Positions 1-10,914 of a DNA stretch of 64,000 nucleotides are shown here, one piece after another. Every line of letters starts with the position of its first letter. Position 1 is the first letter of the stretch. The translations under genes and the position numbers were made by a program. Source of the DNA: Roseivivax halotolerans (GTDB taxonomy: Bacteria > Pseudomonadota > Alphaproteobacteria > Rhodobacterales > Rhodobacteraceae); assembly GCF_900115815.1 (NCBI RefSeq), contig NZ_FOXV01000009.1, forward strand, positions 1 to 64,000, written 5' to 3'. The notes below the pieces were generated by a model. That model did not search any database, was not told the DNA's origin, and saw only the letters and a list, made by a program, of their open reading frames with translations.

Positions 1-108
1 AAGATCGCAGAGAACGACTACGGATCCCTCGGCGACACCTCCACCCTCGCCGAACCCGAAGTCGTCGACGACCTCATCGAGAACAGGATGAACCGGGGAG
101 CTGAATGA
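1..108 (+). CDS. acs: acetyl-CoA synthetase, C-terminal fragment (cut by window edge)
   Basis: The first 35 codons, read in frame 1 to the TGA at 106-108, end a protein whose last residues ([19 protein letters not shown]) match the C-terminus typical of AMP-forming acetyl-CoA synthetases, where [10 protein letters not shown] is conserved. The enzyme makes acetyl-CoA from acetate, ATP and CoA, releasing AMP and PPi. Its stop overlaps the following adenylate kinase start by ATGA, so the two are co-translated. Only the tail is visible, so the assignment rests on this short motif and on the neighbouring symporter genes. Confidence 0.7.
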   Translation, partial: KIAENDYGSLGDTSTLAEPEVVDDLIENRMNRGAE

Positions 109-794
109 TGGACGGTCAGGATGCCTCGCAAGCGGCCCCGGTCTTCATCCTTCTCGGCCCTCCGGGCGCCGGGAAAGGCACGCAGGCACGGCGGCTCGAA
201 AGCGCGTTCGGACTGGTGCAGCTCTCGACCGGAGACATGCTGCGCGCGGCCGTGAAATCAGGCACCGACGCCGGCCGGCAGGCGAAGGCCGTGATGGAAG
301 CGGGCGATCTTGTCTCGGACGAGATCGTCACGCGTATCCTCGCCGACCGGCTCGCCGAGCCCGACACGGCGCGCGGCGTGATCCTCGACGGCTTCCCCCG
401 CACCGCGGCGCAGGCCGAAGCGCTCGATGCGCTTCTCAGGGAGCGCGGGCAGCGGATCAACGCCGCGATCAGCCTCGAGGTGGACGACGCCGAGATGGTG
501 ACGCGCATCTCCGGGCGCTACACCTGCGCCGCCTGCGGCGAGGGCTATCACGACAGCTTCAAGACCCCCGAGATGGACGGTGTCTGCGACAATTGCGGGG
601 GCACGGAGATGACCCGGCGCGCCGACGATTCCGCGGAGACGGTCGGTGCGCGGCTCGAGGCGTATCACGCCCAGACCGCGCCCCTCATCGCGCATTACGA
701 CGCCCAGGGCGCGCTGACGCGCGTGCCGGCCATGGGCGCAATCGACGATATCGCCCGGGATCTCGGTGCGATCGTAACCCGGACGCGCGGCTGA
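105..794 (+). CDS. adk: adenylate kinase, zinc-LID type
   Basis: Interconverts ATP + AMP and 2 ADP in the cytoplasm. The P-loop GPPGAGKGT is at residues 18-26, the AMP-binding STGDMLR near 41-47 and DGFPRT near 95-100. The LID carries Cys141-X2-Cys144 and Cys161-X2-Cys164, the four-cysteine zinc LID of many bacterial enzymes. Length (229 aa) is normal, with a short N-terminal extension before VFILLGPP. The gene overlaps the upstream acs stop by four bases; since Acs makes AMP, a linked kinase to return it to ADP makes sense (inference). The housekeeping adk normally lies in the ribosomal protein cluster, so this may be a second, acetate-linked copy. Confidence 0.92.
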   Translation: MMDGQDASQAAPVFILLGPPGAGKGTQARRLESAFGLVQLSTGDMLRAAVKSGTDAGRQAKAVMEAGDLVSDEIVTRILADRLAEPDTARGVILDGFPRTAAQAEALDALLRERGQRINAAISLEVDDAEMVTRISGRYTCAACGEGYHDSFKTPEMDGVCDNCGGTEMTRRADDSAETVGARLEAYHAQTAPLIAHYDAQGALTRVPAMGAIDDIARDLGAIVTRTRG

Positions 795-834
795 ACCCCG
801 CGCGCTTCGTTTTCAAGGAGGAGGACCCGCAACC

Positions 835-1116
835 ATGGCGGACACACAAACGACCTCTCAGGTCACATCGGACGGAAAGGCCTACTGGAAGGCCAATATC
901 CGTCTCATCTTCATCAGCCTGATCATCTGGGCATTGGTGAGCTTCGGCTTCGGCATCCTGCTGCGCCCGGCGCTTTCCGGCATTTCCGTGGGCGGCACGG
1001 ATCTTGGCTTCTGGTTCGCCCAGCAAGGTTCGATCCTCGTCTTCCTGGTGCTGATCTTTTTCTACGCCTGGCGGATGAACAAGCTCGACCGTCAGTTCGG
1101 CGTGGACGAGGAGTAA
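835..1116 (+). CDS. sodium/solute symporter small subunit (DUF4212)
   Basis: A 93-aa inner-membrane protein with two hydrophobic segments (about residues 22-46 and 62-80) and a charged C-terminal end. It matches the DUF4212 family, which is consistently encoded just before a large sodium:solute symporter of the VC_2705 type, as here (5-bp gap to the next gene). It is thought to be an accessory subunit of that transporter. A good ribosome site (AAGGAGGAGG near 816-825) precedes the ATG at 835. Confidence 0.85.
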   Translation: MADTQTTSQVTSDGKAYWKANIRLIFISLIIWALVSFGFGILLRPALSGISVGGTDLGFWFAQQGSILVFLVLIFFYAWRMNKLDRQFGVDEE

Positions 1117-1121
1117 GCGTC

Positions 1122-2906
1122 ATGGATCAGACAACGATCAATATCATTTTCGTGGGCGCGTCCTTCGCGCTTTATATCGGCATCGCCATCTGGGCGCGCG
1201 CGGGCTCCACGTCGGATTTCTATGCCGCGGGCCGCGGTGTGCACCCGGTGACGAACGGCATGGCGACGGCGGCGGACTGGATGTCGGCGGCCTCCTTCAT
1301 CTCGATGGCGGGCCTCATCGCCTTCACCGGTTACGACAACTCGACCTACCTCATGGGCTGGACCGGCGGCTACGTGCTGCTGGCGCTTCTGCTCGCGCCG
1401 TACCTGCGCAAGTTCGGCAAGTTCACCGTCTCCGAGTTCATCGGTGACCGGTTCTACAGCCCGACCGCGCGGCTTGTCGCGGTGATCTGCCTGATCGTCG
1501 CCTCGGTGACTTACGTGATCGGCCAGATGACCGGCGTCGGCGTGGCCTTCGGCCGCTTCCTTGAGGTCGACAATACGACCGGCCTTCTGATCGGCGCGGT
1601 CGTCGTCTTCGCCTACGCGGTGTTTGGCGGCATGAAGGGCGTGACCTACACGCAGGTGGCGCAATATTGCGTGCTGATCATGGCCTATACGATCCCGGCC
1701 ATCTTCATCTCGCTGCAGCTGACCGGCAACCCGGTTCCCGCGCTCGGCCTCTTTGGTGAGCACCAAGCCTCGGGACAGCCGCTTCTCGAGCGTCTCGACC
1801 AGATCGTAACCGAGCTTGGCTTCAACGAGTACACCGCGCATAACGGCGATACGTTCAACATGCTCTTGTTCACGCTGTCGCTGATGATCGGCACGGCGGG
1901 TCTGCCGCACGTTATCATGCGCTTCTTCACCGTCCCCCGCGTCGCCGATGCCCGCTGGTCGGCGGGCTGGGCGCTGGTCTTCATCGCGCTTCTCTACCTC
2001 ACCGCCCCGGCGGTCGGCGCGATGGCGCGGCTCAACATCACCGAGCTCTTCTGGCCGGAAGGCACGGACGCGCAGGCGGTGACGGTCGAACAGATCGAGA
2101 CCGACCCTGCCTACGACTGGATGGCGACCTGGCAGCAGACCGGCCTCCTGGGCTGGGAGGACAAGAATGGCGATGGCCGCATCCAGTACTACAACGATAG
2201 CGATCCCGACATGCAGGCGCGGGCCGAGGAAGACGGTTGGGACGGCAACGAGCTGACCAACTTCAACAACGACATCCTCGTGCTCGCCAACCCCGAGATC
2301 GCGAACCTTCCTGGCTGGGTCATCGGCCTTGTCGCGGCGGGCGGTCTGGCGGCGGCGCTGTCGACGGCTGCGGGTCTGTTGCTCGCGATCTCGTCGGCGG
2401 TGTCGCACGATCTCATCAAGGGGCGGTTCGCGCCGAACATCTCGGAGAAGGGCGAGCTTTTGTCAGCCCGGATCGCGATGGCGGTGTCGATCGTGGTCGC
2501 CACCTGGCTGGGTCTGAACCCGCCGGGCTTCGCGGCACAGACCGTGGCGCTGGCCTTCGGCCTGGCGGCGGCGTCGATCTTTCCGGCGCTGATGATGGGT
2601 ATCTTCTCGACCAAGATCAACAATCGCGGTGCGGTGGCGGGCATGCTCGCCGGTCTCATCGTGACGCTGGTCTATATCTTCTTGCACAAGGGCTGGTTCT
2701 TCATCCCGGGCACCAACAGCTTTACCGACGCAGATCCCCTGCTCGGCACGATCAAGTCGACCTCGTTCGGTGCGGTCGGGGCTCTGGTGAACTTCGTCAC
2801 GGCCTACATCGTGGCCTCCATGACGAAGCCGGTTCCGGAAGACATCAAGGAGCTGGTCGAGAGCGTGCGCGTGCCGCGTGGCGCGAGCGCCGCGCAGGAT
2901 CACTGA
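1122..2906 (+). CDS. sodium:solute symporter, large subunit (ActP-like, VC_2705 type)
   Basis: A 594-aa polytopic transporter of the solute:sodium symporter family. SSS features include the opening membrane helix, FYAAGRGVHPVTNGMATAADWMSAASF near residues 30-55 and the GGLAAALSTAAGLLLAISSAVSHD stretch near 408-430. A hydrophilic extramembrane insert (about 310-390) contains DKNGDGRIQYYN at 347-358, which fits an EF-hand-like calcium loop. Its position directly after DUF4212 and downstream of acs suggests uptake of acetate or another short-chain carboxylate, but the substrate cannot be read from sequence. A terminator follows. Confidence 0.88.
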   Translation: MDQTTINIIFVGASFALYIGIAIWARAGSTSDFYAAGRGVHPVTNGMATAADWMSAASFISMAGLIAFTGYDNSTYLMGWTGGYVLLALLLAPYLRKFGKFTVSEFIGDRFYSPTARLVAVICLIVASVTYVIGQMTGVGVAFGRFLEVDNTTGLLIGAVVVFAYAVFGGMKGVTYTQVAQYCVLIMAYTIPAIFISLQLTGNPVPALGLFGEHQASGQPLLERLDQIVTELGFNEYTAHNGDTFNMLLFTLSLMIGTAGLPHVIMRFFTVPRVADARWSAGWALVFIALLYLTAPAVGAMARLNITELFWPEGTDAQAVTVEQIETDPAYDWMATWQQTGLLGWEDKNGDGRIQYYNDSDPDMQARAEEDGWDGNELTNFNNDILVLANPEIANLPGWVIGLVAAGGLAAALSTAAGLLLAISSAVSHDLIKGRFAPNISEKGELLSARIAMAVSIVVATWLGLNPPGFAAQTVALAFGLAAASIFPALMMGIFSTKINNRGAVAGMLAGLIVTLVYIFLHKGWFFIPGTNSFTDADPLLGTIKSTSFGAVGALVNFVTAYIVASMTKPVPEDIKELVESVRVPRGASAAQDH

Positions 2907-2930
2907 TCCTCGTGCAGCCAGACTGACACG

Positions 2931-2961
2931 AACCCGGGCCGGATCATCGGCCCGGGTTTTT
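2931..2961 (+). terminator. rho-independent terminator after the symporter gene
   Basis: AACCCGGGCCG (2931-2941) and CGGCCCGGGTT (2948-2958) are perfect 11-bp inverted repeats around a 6-base loop, running into a T-run. The hairpin lies 25 bp after the symporter stop, so it probably separates this operon from the DUF294 gene. Confidence 0.85.
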
Positions 2962-3031
2962 CATTTCCGCCTTTCGCTTGTCCCGACAAGCGCCTAGCGT
3001 TTGCCAAAGAACGAACCCGATCAAGTCAGCC

Positions 3032-4855
3032 ATGCCCGACAATATCGACGCTTTTCTCGACCGGCTGCACCCTTACTGCGACCTTCTGCCCGAGGACCGG
3101 GCGGCTCTGGCCGCGCGGATGGAGACGCGGCGCTTCGCGGCCGGTGAGACGATCTATCGCCTCGGCGACCCGCTCGAAGGGCTGTTCATCGTCCGGCGCG
3201 GCGATATCGAGGTGAGGGACAGCCACGACGAGACCGTCTCGCTTCTGGGGCCGCGCAACACGTTCGGTGAGCGCGGTCTTGCAAGGGATGGCCGTGCCGT
3301 GACGACCGCCTTCGCGCGATCCCCCACCGACCTTCTGATTTTGCCTGCCGCGGACTTTCATTCCGCCCGCAAGGCTCATCCTGCCATTGCGCGGTTCTTC
3401 GACCGGAGCGCGGCGGCGCGCCCTGCCCGCGCACCGCTCAGCGATCTTGCAACGAGCCAGGTCTCGAACCTTATGGCGACCCAGCCGCTGGTCGCCACTC
3501 CCGACACCTCCGCACGAGACGCCGCCCGCCAGATGCGGGAGGCGCGGGTCTCCTCGCTCTGCGTCTGCGAGGAAGAACGGCTGGTCGGCATCGTCACCAT
3601 CCGGGATCTCTCGGCGCGCATCGTGGCCGAAGCCGCGCCGCACGATACGCCCCTCTCCGAGATCATGACCCGCGACCCGGTCACCCTGGCGCCGGAGGCT
3701 TTGGGCTCGGACGTCTTGCACACCATGCTCGAGCGACGGATCGGGCATATCCCGATCACCATCGGCGCGCGGCTCGTCGGGATTGTCACGCAGACCGATC
3801 TGACACGGTTCCAGGCCATCTCCTCGGCAGAGCTTGTCTCGGGTATCGCAACCGCATCCACCGTCGCAGAGATGGCGGAGGCCACGGCACGGATTCCGCG
3901 CCTGCTGACGCAACTCGTCTCGGCGCATCACCCCCACGAGGTGGTCACGCGGCTCATCACCGATATTGCGGATGCGGTCACGCGGCGGCTCTTGTGTCTT
4001 GCGGTAGACAAGCTGGGCCCGCCGCCGGTGCCCTATTTGTGGCTCGCCTGCGGAAGCCAGGGACGGCAGGAACAGACCGGCGTCTCCGACCAGGACAATT
4101 GCCTGATCCTGTCGGACGATGCCGCGCCGGAGCACGACGCGTATTTCGAGACGCTTGCGCGCTTCGTCTCCGATGGTTTGCACGCATGCGGCTACGTCTA
4201 TTGTCCCGGCGACATGATGGCGACGAACCCCAAGTGGCGGCAGCCCCTCGCGACCTGGCGCCGCTATTTCGAAAGCTGGATCGCCAAGCCGGTTCCCGAA
4301 GCCCAGATGCTCGCCTCGGTGATGTTCGACCTGCGCCCTATCGGCGGAGACGCGGCGCTCTTTGCGGATCTGCAGGAGCGCACGCTCGAAGCCGCCGCGA
4401 AGAACTCCATTTTCGTCGCGCACATGATCGCCAATTCGCTTAAGCATCAGCCTCCGCTCGGGCTCATCCGGGGCTTCGCGACAATCCGCAAGGGGGAGCA
4501 CAAGGACGCGCTCGACCTGAAGCACTCGGGCGTGGTGCCGGTGACGGATCTTGCGCGGGTCTATGCCTTGCGCGGGCAGCTCGGCCCGGTGAACACGCGC
4601 GCCCGCATCGTCGAGGCGCGGCGCGAGGGCATCCTGTCCAAAAGCGGCGGGCAGGATCTGCTCGATGCCTACGATCTCATCGCGTTGACGCGGCTCGAGC
4701 ACCAGTGCAGACGCATTCGCGAGGGTGAGCCGCCGGACAATTATCTGAGCCCCGCGACGCTGTCCGATTTCGAACGCTCGCATTTGCGGGACGCGTTCGT
4801 GGTGGTCAAGGCGCTGCAATCGGCTCTGGGGCACGGACGGGGTATGCTGGGCTGA
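3032..4855 (+). CDS. cNMP-binding / CBS pair / DUF294 nucleotidyltransferase-like signalling protein
   Basis: A 607-aa cytoplasmic protein. An N-terminal cyclic-nucleotide-binding domain (about residues 20-125, with FAAGETIYRLGDPLEGLFIV) is followed by two CBS domains (about 145-265) and a DUF294 nucleotidyltransferase-like domain (about 320-460) carrying GSQGRQEQ and SDQDN, the GlnD-type active-site pattern. A DUF294 C-terminal helical domain ends the protein. This architecture usually sits beside acetate or SSS-type symporters and probably regulates them by sensing nucleotides; the target is unknown. An upstream TTG (2978) is open in frame, but ATG 3032 (MPDNIDAF) starts the conserved domain and is preferred. 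Confidence 0.88.
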   Translation: MPDNIDAFLDRLHPYCDLLPEDRAALAARMETRRFAAGETIYRLGDPLEGLFIVRRGDIEVRDSHDETVSLLGPRNTFGERGLARDGRAVTTAFARSPTDLLILPAADFHSARKAHPAIARFFDRSAAARPARAPLSDLATSQVSNLMATQPLVATPDTSARDAARQMREARVSSLCVCEEERLVGIVTIRDLSARIVAEAAPHDTPLSEIMTRDPVTLAPEALGSDVLHTMLERRIGHIPITIGARLVGIVTQTDLTRFQAISSAELVSGIATASTVAEMAEATARIPRLLTQLVSAHHPHEVVTRLITDIADAVTRRLLCLAVDKLGPPPVPYLWLACGSQGRQEQTGVSDQDNCLILSDDAAPEHDAYFETLARFVSDGLHACGYVYCPGDMMATNPKWRQPLATWRRYFESWIAKPVPEAQMLASVMFDLRPIGGDAALFADLQERTLEAAAKNSIFVAHMIANSLKHQPPLGLIRGFATIRKGEHKDALDLKHSGVVPVTDLARVYALRGQLGPVNTRARIVEARREGILSKSGGQDLLDAYDLIALTRLEHQCRRIREGEPPDNYLSPATLSDFERSHLRDAFVVVKALQSALGHGRGMLG

Positions 4856-4887
4856 CAAGGCGCAGCCGAGGGAGGGAGTGAGAGAAG

Positions 4888-5385
4888 ATGTTCTTCGAGC
4901 TGATCGCGGTTTTCGTGGCCGGGTTCGCCGGCGCGGGCGTGATGCTGGCGCTCACGAAGGTGCTGCCGAGCCTTCCCCGCTGGTTGGTGCCGATCGGAGC
5001 GGGCGTCGCGATGCTCGCGACGGCAATATCCTCGGAATACAGCTGGTACGACCGCACCGTCGACGGCCTTCCTGATGGTCTGGTCGTCGCCGACAGCATC
5101 TCCGAGGCGACCTTCTGGCGGCCCTGGACCTATGCGCTTCCCATGCGCGCGCGCTTCGTCGCGGTCGATATCGACAAGGTGCAGCGCAATCAGGATCGTC
5201 CCTCGATCTACCTCGCGGACCTGTATTTCTTCGGCCGCTGGCAGCCAGTGCAATCGGTCGAAATCATGGTTGATTGCGAAAACGGCCGCCGTGCCGATCC
5301 TGCCCTCGGCGATGGCAGCGAGCCGGTCTGGCGCGACGCCGGACCGAACGATCCGGTCGTCAGCACGATCTGCCAGCGGGTCTGA
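4888..5385 (+). CDS. small membrane protein of unknown function
   Basis: A 165-aa protein that I do not recognise. It has two N-terminal hydrophobic helices (about residues 2-24 and 32-46), then a soluble, probably periplasmic, part rich in aromatic residues with two cysteines (in VDCENG and TICQRV) that could pair. A strong AGGGAGGGAG ribosome site precedes it. It ends 4 bp before the exonuclease gene, so the two are almost certainly co-expressed. It may be a membrane partner of that protein (inference from position only). Confidence 0.75.
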   Translation: MFFELIAVFVAGFAGAGVMLALTKVLPSLPRWLVPIGAGVAMLATAISSEYSWYDRTVDGLPDGLVVADSISEATFWRPWTYALPMRARFVAVDIDKVQRNQDRPSIYLADLYFFGRWQPVQSVEIMVDCENGRRADPALGDGSEPVWRDAGPNDPVVSTICQRV

Positions 5386-5389
5386 CCGG

Positions 5390-6772
5390 ATGCGCGGCTC
5401 GCTCAGAATACGTCTGATCGCCGCGTCGCTCCTGGCGCTGCTTGCGAGCCTGAGCGTGGGCTTCTTCGCTCTCGGCATGGCGCGGTCAGACCCCGGCGCG
5501 GCGATGGCGACGGGCGGATTTCTGTTCTTGGGGATCTTCGCCGGTTTCTGGTTCTACCTCGATCAGGCGCTGGCACGGCCCGTGGACAAGATCGCCTCAG
5601 AGTTACGCGTCCGAGCCCATGCAGAGACCGGCGTGCCAGCGTTCGTGCCGTCACGCGGCGCTGAAAACCTCGGAGATCTCGGCCCAGCAGCCGCTTCCGT
5701 TCTCTCCGCCCTCGAGGCAGCGCGCACGGCCCGTGACGAGGCGGTGAGCGCTGCGACGCGGCACTTTGACGAGGAGCGCGTGCGCCTGACCGCGCTTCTG
5801 TCGGAAATCCCGGTTGCGACGATCCTGCTCAATCGTGACGGCCAGATCGTGCTTTATGACGGACAGGCCGCAGAAGTTCTCGCGCAGATCGGAACCCCGA
5901 GGCTTCATGCCGCTTTGTCGGAATATTTTGAAGAGGAGAGCCTTCGTGCAGCGCTCGACCGACTCCACAAGACAGGCCTGGGCACGACCGCGACGCTGCA
6001 AGGACGGCGCGGCGCCGTAACCTTCACCGCCACGCTGAAACCAATGGCGGAAGGTGGCACGCTGATGATCATCGACAGCGAGGAAAGTCGGATCGCGCCC
6101 GACGCGGACCGGCCTCTCGTCTACGATTTCGCACTGCTCGGCCAGCGCCGCGACGCCGCTTTGGAGGACAGGCGCCTGTCGGACCTGACCTTCTGCGTCT
6201 TCGATCTGGAGACCACCGGTCTCTTGCCTCATCGGGACGAGATCATCCAGATCGGTGCCGTCCGGGTGATCGGAGGACGTATCGTTCCCGGAGAGGCGTT
6301 CGAGACATTGGTGGATCCAGGCCGGCCGATCCCTGACGCCTCAAGCCGCGTTCACCACATCACCGATGCCATGGTGCGCGGGCATCCATCCATCAGTTCG
6401 GCCGCCCCACGCTTTTATGACTTTGCGTCAGGATCGGCGCTGGTCGCGCATAACGCACCGTTCGATCTTGCGTTTCTCCGCGCCAAGCGCGCCGAGACTG
6501 AGCTTAACTGGACGCATCCCGTGGTTGATACCGTGCTCCTGTCAGCGATCCTGTTCGGCACGACCGAGACGCATACGCTCGATGCGGTCTGTCAGCGGCT
6601 CGGCATCGAGATCGCGCCGCATCTGCGTCACACCGCGCTCGGCGATGCACATGCCACGGCTGAAGCGCTCTGCCGGATGCTGCCTATGCTCGAAGGGCGC
6701 GGGATCGACACGTTCGGCGCGCTCCTGGCCGAAACGCGCAAGCACGGGCGTCTCATCGAGGACATGAACTAG
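5390..6772 (+). CDS. membrane-anchored PAS-like / DEDDh 3'-5' exonuclease (DnaQ family)
   Basis: A 460-aa protein with two membrane helices (about residues 8-30 and 40-58), a short HAMP-like linker (LARPVDKIAS), a coiled stretch, a PAS-like region (about 130-230) and a C-terminal DnaQ-type exonuclease (265-460). All DEDDh residues are visible: Asp272 and Glu274 in FDLETTG, Asp359 in NAPFDLAFL, His414 and Asp419 in HTALGDAH. The open frame extends upstream to 5075, but that part overlaps the preceding gene in another frame. ATG 5390, four bases after that gene's stop, starts the membrane helix and is chosen. It resembles a sensor kinase whose kinase is replaced by a nuclease; substrate unknown. 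Confidence 0.88.
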   Translation: MRGSLRIRLIAASLLALLASLSVGFFALGMARSDPGAAMATGGFLFLGIFAGFWFYLDQALARPVDKIASELRVRAHAETGVPAFVPSRGAENLGDLGPAAASVLSALEAARTARDEAVSAATRHFDEERVRLTALLSEIPVATILLNRDGQIVLYDGQAAEVLAQIGTPRLHAALSEYFEEESLRAALDRLHKTGLGTTATLQGRRGAVTFTATLKPMAEGGTLMIIDSEESRIAPDADRPLVYDFALLGQRRDAALEDRRLSDLTFCVFDLETTGLLPHRDEIIQIGAVRVIGGRIVPGEAFETLVDPGRPIPDASSRVHHITDAMVRGHPSISSAAPRFYDFASGSALVAHNAPFDLAFLRAKRAETELNWTHPVVDTVLLSAILFGTTETHTLDAVCQRLGIEIAPHLRHTALGDAHATAEALCRMLPMLEGRGIDTFGALLAETRKHGRLIEDMN

Positions 6773-6779
6773 GACCGAC

Positions 6780-9644
<2,865 letters not shown>

Positions 9645-9709
9645 GTGCCCCCCGTTAACAGATCCTCAACAGATAGGAGATCCCATCTGTTTCGCCAACG
9701 GGAAAATGA

Positions 9710-9724
9710 GAACGAAATGGGAAC
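9710..9724 (-). promoter_or_regulatory. LexA (SOS) box upstream of uvrA
   Basis: GAACGAAATGGGAAC is an exact GAAC-N7-GAAC direct repeat, the LexA-binding consensus of alphaproteobacteria (GTTC-N7-GTTC on the other strand). It lies 66-80 bp before the uvrA start, in the only gap between uvrA and aglK, so uvrA is probably SOS-induced. Confidence 0.8.
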
Positions 9725-9817
9725 TTGGGCGAAGCGCGTTCAAGAGCTCGCCAAAATGCCGGGAAACGGTGCGGCGCTATCCCAAAAGTCGCGGAACAAG
9801 GCCGCAGGCCGCCCAGA

Positions 9818-10903
9818 TCACCGATACAGCAGCGATGTCCCGTCATGGAACAGATGCACCCGGCCCGGATCGGCGGTCATCTTGACCTTGTTGCCCCGCA
9901 AGCCCTGGTGGATGCCTTGCAGCTTGCCGATCACCGGATCGCCGTCATGCGCCTCGAAGTAGAGCAATGTCACCTCGCCAAGCGCCTCGGTGATATCCAC
10001 CGTGCCTTCGTAGATATAGTCGCCATCGCTCTCGACGAAATCCTCGGGCCGCACGCCGACATTCACCTTTAGCCCTTTGTCCTCGGGCTTGGTCGCGATG
10101 TTGGATCGCGCCGTGCCGCCGCCATCCATCTTCACCACCGTCGTCTCGCCCGTCTCGACGATCTCACCGGGCAGGAGGTTCATCGCGGGCGAGCCGATGA
10201 ACTGCGCGACGAACTCGCTGTTCGGCGTCTCGTAGAGCTCGAGCGGCGAGCCGACCTGTGCGATGCCCTTGTTTGCGAGCACAACGATCCGGGTCGCCAG
10301 CGTCATCGCTTCGACCTGGTCGTGGGTCACGTAGATCATTGTCGAGTCGGGCATCGACTCCTTGAGCTGCGCGATCTCGATCCGGGTCGCAACGCGTAGC
10401 GCGGCGTCGAGGTTCGAGAGCGGCTCGTCGAAGAGGTAGACCTTGGGGTCGCGCACGATTGAGCGCCCGATGGCCACCCGCTGCCGCTGACCGCCAGAAA
10501 GCGCCTTGGGCAGACGGTCGAGATAGGGTTCGAGTTGCAGCATCTTCGCTGCGCGGTTCACCGAGTCCTCGATCTCTTGCTTGGACTTCTTCGCGATCTT
10601 GAGCGCGAAGGACATGTTGTCCCGCACGGTCATGTGCGGATAGAGCGCGTAGCTCTGGAACACCATCGCGATGCCGCGCTGCGCGGGTGGCACGTCGTTG
10701 ACCATCTGCCCGTCAATCTCGAGCGTGCCGCCAGTGATCTTCTCGAGCCCCGCGATCATCCGCAGAAGCGTGGACTTGCCGCAGCCGGACGGCCCGACGA
10801 AGACGATCAGCTCGCCCTTCTTGATGTCGAGGTTGATGTCTCGCAGCACCTGCACGGTGCCGCCATAGGTCTTCTCGACATCGGTCAGCTTCAGATTGGC
10901 CAT
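9818..10903 (-). CDS. aglK: alpha-glucoside ABC transporter, ATPase subunit
   Basis: A 361-aa MalK/UgpC-type ATPase that powers sugar import. Walker [10 protein letters not shown] is near residues 37-45, the Q-loop in [13 protein letters not shown], the signature [14 protein letters not shown] near 134-147 and Walker [13 protein letters not shown] after it. A C-terminal OB-type regulatory domain includes GVRPEDF. It is the last gene of the leftward operon, 11 bp after aglA. Sugar specificity is taken from the complete aglEFGAK gene order. Confidence 0.93.
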   Translation of the reverse strand: MANLKLTDVEKTYGGTVQVLRDINLDIKKGELIVFVGPSGCGKSTLLRMIAGLEKITGGTLEIDGQMVNDVPPAQRGIAMVFQSYALYPHMTVRDNMSFALKIAKKSKQEIEDSVNRAAKMLQLEPYLDRLPKALSGGQRQRVAIGRSIVRDPKVYLFDEPLSNLDAALRVATRIEIAQLKESMPDSTMIYVTHDQVEAMTLATRIVVLANKGIAQVGSPLELYETPNSEFVAQFIGSPAMNLLPGEIVETGETTVVKMDGGGTARSNIATKPEDKGLKVNVGVRPEDFVESDGDYIYEGTVDITEALGEVTLLYFEAHDGDPVIGKLQGIHQGLRGNKVKMTADPGRVHLFHDGTSLLYR

Positions 10904-10914
10904 GTCGCCCTCCC

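Noticed and set aside
1092-2408. Long minus-strand open frame opposite the symporter gene
   Set aside because: Shadow of a GC-rich coding strand: no ribosome site, Arg/His/Asp-rich composition, and the plus strand has a full family match.
3026-4858. 610-codon minus-strand frame opposite the DUF294 gene
   Set aside because: Mirror of a real gene; its composition is unlike a protein and the plus-strand domains are unambiguous.
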